Assembly: GCA_021323755.1 (NCBI GenBank)
Contig: JAJPKJ010000012.1
Location: forward strand, 186,001-250,000
Direction: 5' to 3'
Source of the DNA: Chitinophagales bacterium
GTDB lineage: Bacteria; Bacteroidota; Bacteroidia; Chitinophagales; Chitinophagaceae
Length of the DNA stretch: 64,000 nucleotides
Below, piece by piece: positions 36,780 to 47,060 of this stretch (within the stretch, counting starts at the first letter, position 1; every line of letters starts with the position of its first letter). The position numbers and the translations under genes were made by a program. Under the pieces are notes generated by a model that was not told where the DNA came from, did no database searches, and saw nothing but the letters and a program-made list of their open reading frames with translations.

Positions 36780-39140
36780 TTAATTATTGTTAACCTCAGT
36801 CTTTGCGGGTTTTTTTAAACGCTTCCACCAATGTGATTTATTAATCGCTTCTTCTCCTGAATTCTTACATTTTATTTGCGCATCAATGACGGCAACCAGA
36901 CACATATTGTATATGCTGCGCACCGAACTTCCTAATTGCAATACATGCACCGGTTTTTTTAACCCCAATAATATGGGTCCGATCGCATCTGCGCCCCCTA
37001 CTTCTTTTAATAGATTGTAAGCGATGTTGCCTGCAGCAAGATTCGGGAATATCAATGTATTCACTTCCTCATCAATCAATGAACTGAAGGGATAATTCTC
37101 TTTGAGGATATCATTGCTAAATGCCATACTGGCCTGCATTTCGCCATCAACGATCAAAGAAGGATCTTTTTGTTTTACCAATTTTGTTGCCTGTGCTACC
37201 AGTCTTGCTTCTGCAGAATCACTTGTTCCGAAATTAGAATAACTCAGCATCGCAATTCTTGGTTTCAAATTAAAATTGCGGACTTCTTTTGCTGTCATCA
37301 AAGTAATGTCTGCCAATTCTTCAGCGGTCGGGTTAAAATTCACTGTGGTATCTGCTAAAAAAAGCGGACCACGCTTGGTAAGCATGAGATACATACCGGC
37401 GATCTTTTTAACACCTTCTTCTGTCCCGATTATTTGAATAGCCGGACGAATAGTATCGGGATAATTTTTTGTCAGACCGGAGATCATGGCATCAGCTTCG
37501 CCATTTTCCACCATCATGCATCCAAAATGATTTCTATCGCGCATTACTTTGAGCGATTCATATTTGTTAAAACCGCGACGTTGTCTTTTCTTGAAGAATA
37601 TCTCCGCAAAAATTTTTCTTTTTTCATCCTGCTCATCGCTTCGTGGATCAATGATCGGTAATTCCTCTATATCAATATTATTGGCGGCTGCGATGCTTTT
37701 TATCTTGGTCTCATTGCCCAATAAAATCGGATAAGCGATTCCTTCGTCATAAACGATCTGTGCGGTCTTTAATATTTTTAAATTATCCGCTTCAGCGAAA
37801 ACAATTCTCTTCGGTTCGCGTCTCGCCTTATTACCGACAACACGAATCAGCTGATTATCCAATCCTAACCTTTTATTCAGCTCTATTGAATAGGCATCCC
37901 AGTTAGTAATGATGTGCTGGGCAACACCACTTTCAATTGCAGCTTTAGCAACTGCCGGCGCGACGGTTGACAATAATCGCGGATCAAGCGGTTTTGGAAT
38001 AATATAATTAGGTCCGAATGAAATATTTTTTTCATTGTAAGCCATGTTCACCATATCCGGCACAGCTGTTTTGGCGAGTTCAGCCAAAGCCTTTACTGCA
38101 GCCAGTTTCATGGCTTCATTGATCTGCGTTGCGCGAACGTCAAGTGCACCACGAAAAATGAACGGGAAGCCAAGAACATTGTTAACCTGGTTTGGATAAT
38201 CGCTTCTTCCTGTTGCCATGATAACATCCTTGCGGGCATTCGTTGCAGCTTCATAACTTATTTCCGGATCCGGATTAGCCATCGCAAAAACAATTGGATG
38301 CTTGGCCATTGCTTTCACCATTTCTTCTGTAACGGTGTTGCCTACACTAAGTCCAATAAATACATCTGCATCTTTCATTGCATCCAATAATGTCAGTGTG
38401 GTGATCTTTGAGGTTGCAAATTTTTTCTTTTCTTCATCAAGGTCCTGTCTTTCTGCGTGCAACGCACCTTTTCGATCGAACAAAATAAAATGCTCATGCT
38501 TCGCACCAAGTGCAACATAAAGTTTGCAACAGGCCATGGCTGCGGCCCCTGCGCCATTCACTACAAATTTTACTTTGTCAATCTTTTTCTTTTGTATTTC
38601 CAATGCATTCAGTAATGCTGCAGAACTGATGATCGCTGTTCCGTGCTGATCATCGTGCATTACCGGAATCTTCATTTGTTCTTTCAGCTTCTGTTCAATA
38701 TAAAAACATTCAGGTGCTTTGATGTCTTCTAAATTGATTCCACCAAAAGTCGGCTCAAGGGATTTAACTATCTGCACAAATTTTTCCGGATCTTTTTCAT
38801 TTATCTCAATGTCGAATACATCAATGTCTGCAAATATTTTAAATAAGACCCCTTTCCCTTCCATCACCGGTTTGCCAGCCTCCGGGCCAATATCGCCCAA
38901 ACCCAACACGGCAGTTCCATTACTGATGACGGCAACCAAATTTCCCTTCGCCGTATACTTATAAACGTTCTCCACATTATCGCGGATTTCTTTGCAAGGC
39001 TCTGCCACCCCTGGTGAATATGCCAGGGACAGATCACGTTGTGTTTTTGCTTCTTTTGTTGGAACCACTTCAATTTTTCCAGGTCTTCCTTTGGAGTGAT
39101 ATTCAAGAGCCTGTTCCTTCCTCAACTGCTTTTTTTGCAT
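36780..39140 (-). CDS. maeB: NADP-dependent malic enzyme with phosphotransacetylase-like domain
   Basis: 786 residues, the two-part MaeB form. The N-terminal 430 residues are the malic enzyme: [14 protein letters not shown], then [20 protein letters not shown] and [23 protein letters not shown] with the metal aspartates; the NAD(P) loop is [13 protein letters not shown]. Residues 450-770 resemble phosphotransacetylase ([42 protein letters not shown]), a part that in this enzyme class acts as an acetyl-CoA-sensing regulatory domain. It converts malate to pyruvate and makes NADPH. Dps follows on the same strand after 21 nt. Confidence 0.95.
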   Translation of the reverse strand: MQKKQLRKEQALEYHSKGRPGKIEVVPTKEAKTQRDLSLAYSPGVAEPCKEIRDNVENVYKYTAKGNLVAVISNGTAVLGLGDIGPEAGKPVMEGKGVLFKIFADIDVFDIEINEKDPEKFVQIVKSLEPTFGGINLEDIKAPECFYIEQKLKEQMKIPVMHDDQHGTAIISSAALLNALEIQKKKIDKVKFVVNGAGAAAMACCKLYVALGAKHEHFILFDRKGALHAERQDLDEEKKKFATSKITTLTLLDAMKDADVFIGLSVGNTVTEEMVKAMAKHPIVFAMANPDPEISYEAATNARKDVIMATGRSDYPNQVNNVLGFPFIFRGALDVRATQINEAMKLAAVKALAELAKTAVPDMVNMAYNEKNISFGPNYIIPKPLDPRLLSTVAPAVAKAAIESGVAQHIITNWDAYSIELNKRLGLDNQLIRVVGNKARREPKRIVFAEADNLKILKTAQIVYDEGIAYPILLGNETKIKSIAAANNIDIEELPIIDPRSDEQDEKRKIFAEIFFKKRQRRGFNKYESLKVMRDRNHFGCMMVENGEADAMISGLTKNYPDTIRPAIQIIGTEEGVKKIAGMYLMLTKRGPLFLADTTVNFNPTAEELADITLMTAKEVRNFNLKPRIAMLSYSNFGTSDSAEARLVAQATKLVKQKDPSLIVDGEMQASMAFSNDILKENYPFSSLIDEEVNTLIFPNLAAGNIAYNLLKEVGGADAIGPILLGLKKPVHVLQLGSSVRSIYNMCLVAVIDAQIKCKNSGEEAINKSHWWKRLKKPAKTEVNNN

Positions 39141-39282
39141 ATAAGAATTTTATGTAACCATCTTCCGCAACTTTACTCGGCATCGTTGCGTCGTGCACTG
39201 AGCAGATAATCTACTATTCAGCAAATGGGCAGCAAAAATACGAAATAAAAAATGATGGCATTTTCAGATGCTTTGTCGTTCA

Positions 39283-39510
39283 TTACCCCGGTTTTCTCTC
39301 CGACTGTGATTTAATAAAGGCAATTATTAAAAATAATATTCCTCCTCCAATGGTCAACCGGCTTATTATCGGGCTTATTGCTTTCATATTCCATTCAGCC
39401 GGCCATTTTATTACTCCGGCATTGCTTAAGTGCGCAAGCAGCGGATCAAGCATAATGAAAATAATGCCAAGGCTGAACCAAAATCTTGCACTGATCTTTT
39501 TCAATTTCAT
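39283..39510 (-). CDS. Small two-helix membrane protein
   Basis: 75 residues with two hydrophobic segments, FWFSLGIIFIMLDPLLAHL and IGGGILFLIIAFI, and a charged tail (KSQSERKPG). It starts 10 nt after the stop of the CocE-type hydrolase gene on the same strand, so the two probably share a transcript. I recognise no family; the first helix end (MLDPLLAHL) suggests a conserved small protein rather than a chance frame, and the strand and spacing support it. Confidence 0.6.
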   Translation of the reverse strand: MKLKKISARFWFSLGIIFIMLDPLLAHLSNAGVIKWPAEWNMKAISPIISRLTIGGGILFLIIAFIKSQSERKPG

Positions 39511-39520
39511 AATTTACTTT

Positions 39521-41365
39521 TTACTGATGATTTTCCATCACTGACAACTCAATATGGGAAGGCGATTCCACGCTTCGATAAATTGTTTGTGTTGCTTTTT
39601 GAAAATCTTCCCCGGCCGCTTCAAAAATATTGGGAACAAATTTCTGCGGATTACGATCAATAAGGGGAAACCAGGTGCTCTGTACCTGCACCATTATTTT
39701 ATGTCCTTTTTTGAAAACATGATTGAGGCTGTGCAGATCAATCGTATATTCTTCCACTTTATTTGGTGTAATAGCTTCCGGTATCTCAAAACTTTTTCTG
39801 AATCTTCCCCGAAAGACATCGTTGGCAACCATGAATTCATAGCCAGCCATTTTCGGTTCTTTCGGATATTTTTCAGGATATACATCTATCAGTTTCACGA
39901 TCCAGTCTGCATCGCTGCCTGTCGTTGCCGCAAATAATTTGGCAAAAATATTTCCGGTAACCGTAATGTCATCTGTTAAATTTTCTGTCTCCCAGCTAAA
40001 CACATCCGGTCGATTTTGAACGAAACGCTGATCTTCTGTGAGCCATGTGTACCATCGGGAACCCGGGCCATAAGTTTCTTCAATGGGTCTTGTACGATAA
40101 GGAACCGGGTGGGCAGGATCTGATATATAACTATCATGTGTATCCGTAGTTTCAGACAATGGTTTTTCAAAGGATAATTTTCCGTTTGCCTGGAAATACA
40201 GATTTTTTTTCACTGCTTCTTTTGGTGGCCAGCTGTTGTAGGTTTTCCAGGTATTACTTCCTGTTTGAAAAGTGATCGCTTCTGCAAAATTTCCATCACC
40301 CTTTCCCTTCAAATAGTAAGCGAACCACCGCGCCTGTATATTCTTCCTGAAAAATTCTCCGGTTGCAGAATCAAAACTGATATTACCTAACTTACTTGCC
40401 GGGCCAAAAGCCCACCCCCCGTGATTCCACGGACCAATCACGATATAATTTTTATGGTGTGTGTCCTTCTTTTCCCATTGCTCATAGGCTTTTTGCGGGC
40501 CATAAAAATCTTCCTGATCCCACCAGCCGGCAACATTCATAATATTAACACGAGGAGAATCCAGGCGATAGGGAGTTGACTGTTTTTTCCAGAAATCATC
40601 GTAATTCGGATGTTTTGTAAAATCATTCCAGGAAGGAAGTTTCTCAAAAAAATATTTTTTATTCACATTTGATAAGGGCCCGAGCTTCAGATACCATTCA
40701 TATGTATCATAATTATCAAAAGGAAAAAGTGAATCTGTTTTCGTTGCCTCCTCCATAAATGCATATTCAAATCCATAGCTTAAACGGAATGCGCCATTAT
40801 GATGAAAATCATCTCCCAAAAACATATCAGAAGGTGTTGCCTGTTCCGAAATGGCGACCAGCGCAGGATGCGGATCAATAGCGCCCATTACGGTTGTCCA
40901 TCCATCGTAAGAAATTCCAAACATGCCGGCCTTGCCGTTATTGTTTGAAACACTTTTCAGTAACCAGTCAAATGTATCGTAGGTGTCGGTGCTTTCATCA
41001 ATTGCTTTGGGATCTTTTTTATTGCGATTGAATCGCTGCATTTCAAATTTGCCTTCAGACAAATAACGGCCACGAATATCCTGAAAAACAAAAATATATC
41101 CTTCATCAGCCATATCCTTTATGTAGGGAAATTTTTCAGGACTTGGGTATTGTGTTACTCCGTAAGGTGTGCGCTCTAATAAAAATGGCAAAGCCTCAGT
41201 TTGATTTTTTGGAATGAAAATAACAGTATGTAGTTTGATGCCGTCACGCATCGGTATCATCACTTCCCGGCGATCATATTTATCATTATCGGATTGCGCG
41301 ATATTTTTTTCAGCTAAGCAGAACGAAAAAAATAAAATGAAAACGGCAGCAGCAATTCGTTTCAT
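39521..41365 (-). CDS. CocE/NonD family exported hydrolase
   Basis: 614 residues with a signal peptide (MKRIAAAVFILFFSFCLAEKN). The alpha/beta-hydrolase S15 core starts with REVMIPMRDGIKLHTVIFIP. The oxyanion region is RTPYGVTQYP, and the nucleophile elbow GISYDGWTT puts the catalytic serine near residue 154. NVAGWWDQEDFYG carries the catalytic aspartate region and GPWNHGGWAFG the histidine. A C-terminal jelly-roll (residues 400-610, ending in SPSHIELSVM) is the X-Pro peptidase C-terminal domain. Relatives cleave acyl-amino-acid, glutaryl-cephalosporin, cocaine-like esters or X-Pro peptides; the natural substrate here cannot be named. It is presumably periplasmic. Confidence 0.88.
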   Translation of the reverse strand: MKRIAAAVFILFFSFCLAEKNIAQSDNDKYDRREVMIPMRDGIKLHTVIFIPKNQTEALPFLLERTPYGVTQYPSPEKFPYIKDMADEGYIFVFQDIRGRYLSEGKFEMQRFNRNKKDPKAIDESTDTYDTFDWLLKSVSNNNGKAGMFGISYDGWTTVMGAIDPHPALVAISEQATPSDMFLGDDFHHNGAFRLSYGFEYAFMEEATKTDSLFPFDNYDTYEWYLKLGPLSNVNKKYFFEKLPSWNDFTKHPNYDDFWKKQSTPYRLDSPRVNIMNVAGWWDQEDFYGPQKAYEQWEKKDTHHKNYIVIGPWNHGGWAFGPASKLGNISFDSATGEFFRKNIQARWFAYYLKGKGDGNFAEAITFQTGSNTWKTYNSWPPKEAVKKNLYFQANGKLSFEKPLSETTDTHDSYISDPAHPVPYRTRPIEETYGPGSRWYTWLTEDQRFVQNRPDVFSWETENLTDDITVTGNIFAKLFAATTGSDADWIVKLIDVYPEKYPKEPKMAGYEFMVANDVFRGRFRKSFEIPEAITPNKVEEYTIDLHSLNHVFKKGHKIMVQVQSTWFPLIDRNPQKFVPNIFEAAGEDFQKATQTIYRSVESPSHIELSVMENHQ

Positions 41366-41421
41366 AAAAAAGATTGAACAATCAAGATACTTAAAAGACA
41401 GAAACCTTCTGGTGAAAATCT

Positions 41422-42618
41422 TTATATATTATCTATAGAGCTGGCAAGCCAAGCCATTATTCCCATGCCAATTTCGATGGCAGACTCATCAATATTAAAT
41501 GTAGGAGTGTGAACACCGGAAGTGATTCCCTTCTCTTTATTCATTACACCAAGACGAAAGAAGCATCCGGGAATTTTTTGCGTGTAAAATCCAAAGTCTT
41601 CAGCCCCCATGCGCATTTCGGTTTGCTCAATATTATCTTTACCTGCGAAAATGATGGCCTGCTCAGCAGCGAGTGAATGTAATTTTTCATCATTTTGAAC
41701 GACAGGATAGCCAACATCAATATGAAGATCAATTTCTGCGCCCATACTTTCAACCAATCCGGTTGCTTCTTTTCGAATCAATTCATGGGCTTTGAATCGC
41801 CACTCTTCATCCATCGCCCGGAAAGTGCCCATCAGCTTCACCTCACTGGGAATGACATTTGTTGTGTAACCACCCTGAAAAGATGAAATGGTTAAGACTG
41901 ATGGCGAAAATGGATTTCTATTTCTGCTGATAATTTGTTGTAATGCCACGACCAAATGTGAAGCAATTAAAATAGTATCTGCCGTTGTATGCGGCGAGGC
42001 AGCATGCCCACCCTTGCTCCTGACTGTTATGAAAATCTCATCTGCGCTGGCCATTACCACTCCGTTTCGAAAACTGAGTTTGCCCGTTTGCAACCCAGGA
42101 TGTACATGCAAAGCTACAATTGCGGACGGTTTTGGATCTTCGAGCACGCCTGCTTTTATTAATAAGCTGGCGCCCCCGGGATTTCTTTCTTCGCCAGGCT
42201 GAAAGATCAGTTTTATTGTTCCTTCAAATTCATTTTTTAATTCGTTTAATATTTTTGATGCGCCAAGCAAAACGGAGGTGTGCACATCATGTCCGCATGC
42301 ATGCATCACGCCTTCGTTTTGCGATTTATAGGGAACGATATTCTCCTCTTTGATCGGCAAAGCATCCATATCTGCACGCAAAGCAATAATCTTTTTGGAT
42401 GGATTTTTACCTTCTATTAATCCGATAACCCCGGTTGTCGCCTTTATTTCAAACGGAATTCCGAATTCGGTTAATTTTTGCTGGATCAAATTTGAAGTTT
42501 CAAATTCTTTATAACTTAATTCAGGATGTGAGTGTAAGTGATGACGAATTTCTATAAATTCCGAAGCATATTTATTGGCGAGTTGTTTGATTCTTTCTTT
42601 CAATGATGAATTAGTCAT
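41422..42618 (-). CDS. M20 family amidohydrolase (N-acyl-amino-acid type)
   Basis: 398 residues, cytoplasmic, with no signal peptide. The zinc site is built from HACGHDVHTSVLLG (near residue 107), the catalytic glutamate in IFQPGEERNPGGASLLI, then ALHVHPGLQTGK and MGAEDFGFYTQKIPG. The dimerisation lid (GGHAASPHTTADTI) is in the middle. These features match hippurate/N-acetyl-amino-acid hydrolases (AbgB/HipO branch), which release amino acids from acylated forms. The adjacent CocE gene on the same strand, 56 bp downstream, may also act on acylated peptides, but that link is speculative. Confidence 0.9.
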   Translation of the reverse strand: MTNSSLKERIKQLANKYASEFIEIRHHLHSHPELSYKEFETSNLIQQKLTEFGIPFEIKATTGVIGLIEGKNPSKKIIALRADMDALPIKEENIVPYKSQNEGVMHACGHDVHTSVLLGASKILNELKNEFEGTIKLIFQPGEERNPGGASLLIKAGVLEDPKPSAIVALHVHPGLQTGKLSFRNGVVMASADEIFITVRSKGGHAASPHTTADTILIASHLVVALQQIISRNRNPFSPSVLTISSFQGGYTTNVIPSEVKLMGTFRAMDEEWRFKAHELIRKEATGLVESMGAEIDLHIDVGYPVVQNDEKLHSLAAEQAIIFAGKDNIEQTEMRMGAEDFGFYTQKIPGCFFRLGVMNKEKGITSGVHTPTFNIDESAIEIGMGIMAWLASSIDNI

Positions 42619-42706
42619 GTTTACGAAAAATTTTCAATACGCGAACTAAAGTTAAATTTTATTACAGGAATACAAAATCGATATTCATTCCTTCACGTAC
42701 TTCGTT

Positions 42707-43126
42707 TCAATTCGTGGTTCCATCCGGTTTTAGTTCAATGATATCATGAATAATATAAACACCTGTTGGATACAATTTGATGAGTTTATCAAAATACGGC
42801 TGCGCCTCTTCCTGAGTCCTAAAATTGCCCAGTTTCAATTTATAATTTGGCGCCTGATACATAATGTATGGCTGAAGCTCGGGATATTGCGAATAGACGG
42901 TCGATTTTACAGCAAACACTTTGTTTCTGTCGTTTGAAGTAATGACCTGTATGCGAAAGCCAGGGATATTACGGCGGCTGTCTTTTGTCGTTTCTTCATT
43001 AATCTGAATCTGTTTACTGATTAAGGAATCCACGCGCGCATCTTTATGCACGACTACTGAACCTGAATTTGTTTGCGCGTATAATTTGTTTGAAAGAATT
43101 AGCGCGATGATAATAACCTCTTTCAT
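42707..43126 (-). CDS. Exported SPOR-domain protein
   Basis: 139 residues. A short signal peptide ends at KLYAQ (residue 18). After a linker, residues 55-130 form a SPOR domain: GFRIQVITSNDRNKVFAVK, YKLKLGNFRTQEEAQPYFDK and TGVYIIHDII. SPOR domains bind denuded septal peptidoglycan, so a periplasmic cell-wall role is likely. It starts one base after deoC ends, so it is translated from the deoC transcript; deoC-linked SPOR proteins have no obvious functional link with nucleoside catabolism. Confidence 0.8.
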   Translation of the reverse strand: MKEVIIIALILSNKLYAQTNSGSVVVHKDARVDSLISKQIQINEETTKDSRRNIPGFRIQVITSNDRNKVFAVKSTVYSQYPELQPYIMYQAPNYKLKLGNFRTQEEAQPYFDKLIKLYPTGVYIIHDIIELKPDGTTN

Positions 43127-43127
43127 T

Positions 43128-43802
43128 TTAATAATTTACTTTTTCATTAACGGGTTGGCTTGAAACTATTGCCACACTTGCGCTGCAGCCCAGCCTGCTT
43201 GCGCCTGCATCAATTAATTGTTTGGCGAATTCATAAGTCTTGATGCCTCCGGATGCTTTTATTTTCACTGAATCTGGTAAATTTTTTTTCATTAATACCA
43301 CGGCTTCAATGGATGCGCCTTTTTCAGCATAGCCGGTGGATGTTTTTAAAAAATCTGCACCTGCTGTTCCATATAAGGCGCAACATTTAACAATTTCTTC
43401 ATCTGTCAGGATGCCGCTTTCAATGATAATTTTTATGATCTTTTTTTTGTGATGAATCATCGGAATAATGGTACTGATCTCACTGGCGAGGTATTGCCAA
43501 TCGCTATTCTTTAATGCGGCAATATTAATGACCATATCCAATTCATCAGCCCCATCAATCATGGCCAAAATTATTTCAGCGACTTTTGCTTCAATGGCCG
43601 AATATCCAAACGGGAAACCGATCACTGTAGCCGTTTTCACGTTTGAGGCAGCTGTTAATCTTTTTGCTTCTTTTACAAAGACCGGTGGTATGCACACAGC
43701 TGCAAATTGATACTGTTTTGCTTCTTCGCAAACTTTTTTAATATCAGCTATTGTGGTCGTTGGTTTCAAAAAGGTGTGATCAATGTAAGAACAGATATTC
43801 AT
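43128..43802 (-). CDS. deoC: Deoxyribose-phosphate aldolase
   Basis: 224 residues from the ATG at 43802 (MNICSYIDHTFLKP). It splits 2-deoxyribose 5-phosphate into acetaldehyde and glyceraldehyde 3-phosphate. The Schiff-base lysine is in GADFLKTSTGY, the second catalytic lysine in IKASGGIKTYEFA, and the aspartate of the proton relay in ADELDMVINIAAL. TVIGFPFGY forms the phosphate-side loop. All key residues are intact. The gene is the first of a pair with the SPOR protein, and is divergent from the large amidohydrolase gene 94 bp away. Confidence 0.95.
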   Translation of the reverse strand: MNICSYIDHTFLKPTTTIADIKKVCEEAKQYQFAAVCIPPVFVKEAKRLTAASNVKTATVIGFPFGYSAIEAKVAEIILAMIDGADELDMVINIAALKNSDWQYLASEISTIIPMIHHKKKIIKIIIESGILTDEEIVKCCALYGTAGADFLKTSTGYAEKGASIEAVVLMKKNLPDSVKIKASGGIKTYEFAKQLIDAGASRLGCSASVAIVSSQPVNEKVNY

Positions 43803-43896
43803 CAAAACGATTTGCCGTTAATAAATTTATATCGCCGAAATTACTTCATTTACTTAAATTCGAAATCCTTTTCCAACAATATAAAACCAAACGCAT

Positions 43897-46800
43897 ATGG
43901 GAAAACTCCGATTTTACTCTTTGAGTAAATGTCTTTTTTTATTCCTGTTTTTTTTGTTATCAGCTTATTCCTTGGTCGCGCAAACAACTTTTCCTGAGAA
44001 TGATGTAGCTGATCCGCGCAACAATGTTTTTGCATTCACCAATGCGACTATTGTAAAGGATGCACAAACAACATTAACGAATGCCACACTTGTGATTCGC
44101 GAAGGAAAAATAATTGCTGTTGGCAGCAATGTTGAAGTACCGAAAGATGCAGTAATAATAGATTGCAAAGGAAAATTTATCTATCCTTCCTTCATTGACA
44201 TGTACGCTGATTACGGTATTGCGGTTCCTGAACGCCAGCGCACCGGATTCGATTTCCGTGCTCCCGCACAAATGACTTCAAACACTAAGGGCGCTTTCGA
44301 TTGGAACCAGGCGATCAAACCTGAAACAGATGCATCAAAAATTTTCACTGTTGATGACAGTAAGGCGAAACCCTTGCGCGACCTCGGTTTTGGCGCTGTA
44401 CTCACACATCAGAAAGATGGTATCGCCCGCGGCACCGGTGTTTTTGTTTCGCTCGGAAATGAAAAAGAAAATCTCGTTATCATAAAAGAAAAAGCTTCTG
44501 CACATTATTCACTTAGTAAAGGAACTTCAACACAAAGCTATCCAAGTTCGATGATGGGGACAATCGCTTTGCTGCGTCAGAGTTACTTGGATGCACAATG
44601 GTATAAGAGCAAACCTGCAAAAGAAGGGCTGAACCTAAGTTTGCAGGCATGGAACGATAATCAGAATTTGCCGCAGATCTTTGAGGCAAATGATAAATGG
44701 AATGATCTGCGAGCGGATAGAATTGGGGATGAGTTTGGTGTGCAATACATTATTAAAGGAGGTGGAAACGAATATCAACGCATTGATGATATTGCTGCAA
44801 CAAAAGCTGCATTTATTTTATCACTCAATTATCCGCAAGCAATGGATGTTGAAGATCCAAACGATGCCCGTTTTATTTCGCTTGCAGATATGAAACATTG
44901 GGAACTTGCTCCATCAAATCCGGCCGCCTTTGAAAAAGCGAATATCACGTTTTGCTTAACGACAGCTGATTTGCGTGACGTAAAACTATTCACAGCCAAT
45001 CTCCGAAAAGCATTTGATTTTGGATTAAGTGAAACAAAAGCGCTGGAAGCATTGACAAAGATTCCAGCTACAATACTAAACGTGTATGATAAGGTCGGAA
45101 GCCTTGATGCAGGTAAACTTGCCAATTTTTTGATTACATCAGGACCCATTTTCAACGAAAAAACGACGATCATCCAAAACTGGATCCAGGGGAAAAAATA
45201 CGGGGTAAAGGAAGAGGAGTGGAATGATATCAAGGGCACCTACAACTTGACGATCACTTCAGCCAATGGGTCACTCAATTACGTTCTTGATGTGAAAAAT
45301 AATAACAGTGCGAATGTAATTGCGAAGGATACATTGACAACAAAATTCAATTTTGATGGAAAGCTGATCAAACTAAGTTTCTCTTCTGCAAGCAATAACA
45401 GAAGACAACAATCGCACGACACCACAGCCCAGAGTGCTATGCAGCAGCGCGGCAGGTTTAACGCCGGAAGAGGCAGCGCAACATTTTTATTAAGCGGCGT
45501 TGCCAACGGTGAAGTATGGAATGGAAATGGAGAGGACAGCGCTGGCAATAGATTTACCTGGACCGCAAATTTTGTAAAAACAGCGCCGACCGCAACAGAT
45601 AGCACACGGAGAAAATTCCCACCCCGCGTTGGAAAAGTTGCTTATCCTTTTGATGGATACGGATGGGATGAATTGCCGAAGCCGGAAAATATTCTTATTA
45701 AAAATACAACGGTGTGGACCAGTGAAACTGAAGCTAGGTTGGATAATACCGATGTGTTGGTGAAGAATGGAAAGATAGCACAGATCGGAAAAAATCTATC
45801 TGATGCTTCTGCAAAAGTCATTGATGGATCCGGAAAATATCTTACCGCCGGAATTATCGATGAGCACTCTCACATTGCCGCATCTTCTATCAATGAGGGT
45901 GCCCATTCAGTAACTTCTGAAGTGAGGATCGGTGACAACCTCAATCCAGAGGATATAAGTATTTACCGCGAACTTTCTGGAGGCGTAACTTCTGCTCACA
46001 TCCTTCATGGATCTGCAAACAGTATCGGCGGGCAAACACAATTGATAAAATTGCGCTGGGGCCTTGACGATGATGGATTGAAATTTAAGAACTGGGATCC
46101 TTTCATCAAATTCGCGTTGGGCGAAAATGTAAAGCACACCACTTCACAAAACAATATCCGCTTTCCCGATACACGCATGGGTGTTGAAGAAGTGATGATG
46201 GATGCATTTACGCGTGCGCGGGATTATGAAAACGAAATGAAAGCAGCAGATGCCAACAACAAAAAGAAAGGGGTGACTCCGATGGTTGTACGTAGAAATC
46301 TTCAGCTCGACGCGCTTGTTGAAATTTTAAATAAGAAAAGATTTATTACCTGTCACTCTTATGTGCAAAGCGAAATAACCGCACTTATGCGTGTTGCAGA
46401 AAAATTTGGATTTAGGGTGAATACGTTTACACATATACTTGAAGGGTATAAGGTCGCCGATAAGATGAAAGCGCATGGAGCTAATGCTTCTACATTCAGC
46501 GATTGGTGGGCTTATAAAACGGAAGTGCAGGATGCGATCGCTTATAACGCGACGATCATGCAGAAAGAAGGATTAAATGTTTGTATTAATTCTGATGACG
46601 CTGAAATGGCGCGCAGATTAAATCAGGAAGCAGCGAAGAGTGTGAAATACGGAGGGATGAGTGAAGATGAAGCATGGAAAATGGTTACTATTAATCCCGC
46701 AAAAGCATTACATGTGAGCGACAGGACAGGAAGTATCAAAGTGGGCAAGGACGCTGATCTTGTGTTGTGGAGCGATAATCCGTTAAGCATCTATGCAAGA

Positions 46801-47058
46801 CCATTAACTGATATTATTGACGGAACAATTTATTATGATGTGGAGCGCGACCTGATGTTGCGAAAACATATTTCTCAGGAACGCAACCGTTTAATTCAAA
46901 AATTGCTTGCAGAAAAAAAATCGGGTGCACCTACACTACCGGGCACACCAAGTTTTGAAGTATTATTAAGTTGCGGTGATCATGCACATCATGATGGATT
47001 GATAACCATTGACGAAAATGAAGCTGATGGCGATGTAGAAATAAATTCAAATAAATAA
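43897..47058 (+). CDS. Large exported amidohydrolase, two tandem domains
   Basis: 1053 residues with a signal peptide ending near SLVAQ (residue 29). Two amidohydrolase (imidazolonepropionase-like) domains are in tandem. The first (35-450) has the small beta domain (ATLVIREGKIIAVGSNVEVP, then FIYPSFIDMYADYG), but where HxH should follow it reads DMYAD, so its metal site looks lost. The second (about 590-1000) reads TAGIIDEHSHIAASS with HxH, then VTSAHILHGSANSIGG, HSYVQSEI, FTHILEGY and NSDDAEMARRLNQEA, a full metal set. Both end with GKDADLV-type C-terminal beta segments. A linker (450-590) is a beta-rich domain of unknown kind. It is presumably a periplasmic peptidase- or lactam-type hydrolase. 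It forms an operon with the next gene, 2 nt away. Confidence 0.88.
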   Translation: MGKLRFYSLSKCLFLFLFFLLSAYSLVAQTTFPENDVADPRNNVFAFTNATIVKDAQTTLTNATLVIREGKIIAVGSNVEVPKDAVIIDCKGKFIYPSFIDMYADYGIAVPERQRTGFDFRAPAQMTSNTKGAFDWNQAIKPETDASKIFTVDDSKAKPLRDLGFGAVLTHQKDGIARGTGVFVSLGNEKENLVIIKEKASAHYSLSKGTSTQSYPSSMMGTIALLRQSYLDAQWYKSKPAKEGLNLSLQAWNDNQNLPQIFEANDKWNDLRADRIGDEFGVQYIIKGGGNEYQRIDDIAATKAAFILSLNYPQAMDVEDPNDARFISLADMKHWELAPSNPAAFEKANITFCLTTADLRDVKLFTANLRKAFDFGLSETKALEALTKIPATILNVYDKVGSLDAGKLANFLITSGPIFNEKTTIIQNWIQGKKYGVKEEEWNDIKGTYNLTITSANGSLNYVLDVKNNNSANVIAKDTLTTKFNFDGKLIKLSFSSASNNRRQQSHDTTAQSAMQQRGRFNAGRGSATFLLSGVANGEVWNGNGEDSAGNRFTWTANFVKTAPTATDSTRRKFPPRVGKVAYPFDGYGWDELPKPENILIKNTTVWTSETEARLDNTDVLVKNGKIAQIGKNLSDASAKVIDGSGKYLTAGIIDEHSHIAASSINEGAHSVTSEVRIGDNLNPEDISIYRELSGGVTSAHILHGSANSIGGQTQLIKLRWGLDDDGLKFKNWDPFIKFALGENVKHTTSQNNIRFPDTRMGVEEVMMDAFTRARDYENEMKAADANNKKKGVTPMVVRRNLQLDALVEILNKKRFITCHSYVQSEITALMRVAEKFGFRVNTFTHILEGYKVADKMKAHGANASTFSDWWAYKTEVQDAIAYNATIMQKEGLNVCINSDDAEMARRLNQEAAKSVKYGGMSEDEAWKMVTINPAKALHVSDRTGSIKVGKDADLVLWSDNPLSIYARPLTDIIDGTIYYDVERDLMLRKHISQERNRLIQKLLAEKKSGAPTLPGTPSFEVLLSCGDHAHHDGLITIDENEADGDVEINSNK

Positions 47059-47060
47059 TT

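Noticed and set aside
39283-39510. Treating the small two-helix protein as a shadow ORF
   Set aside because: It does not overlap another gene, starts 10 nt after the hydrolase stop on the same strand, and has two clear membrane segments, so I kept it as a gene.
44829-45239. 136-codon ORF antisense to the large amidohydrolase
   Set aside because: Its residue content mirrors the sense gene's codon use; it has no domain or signal of its own.
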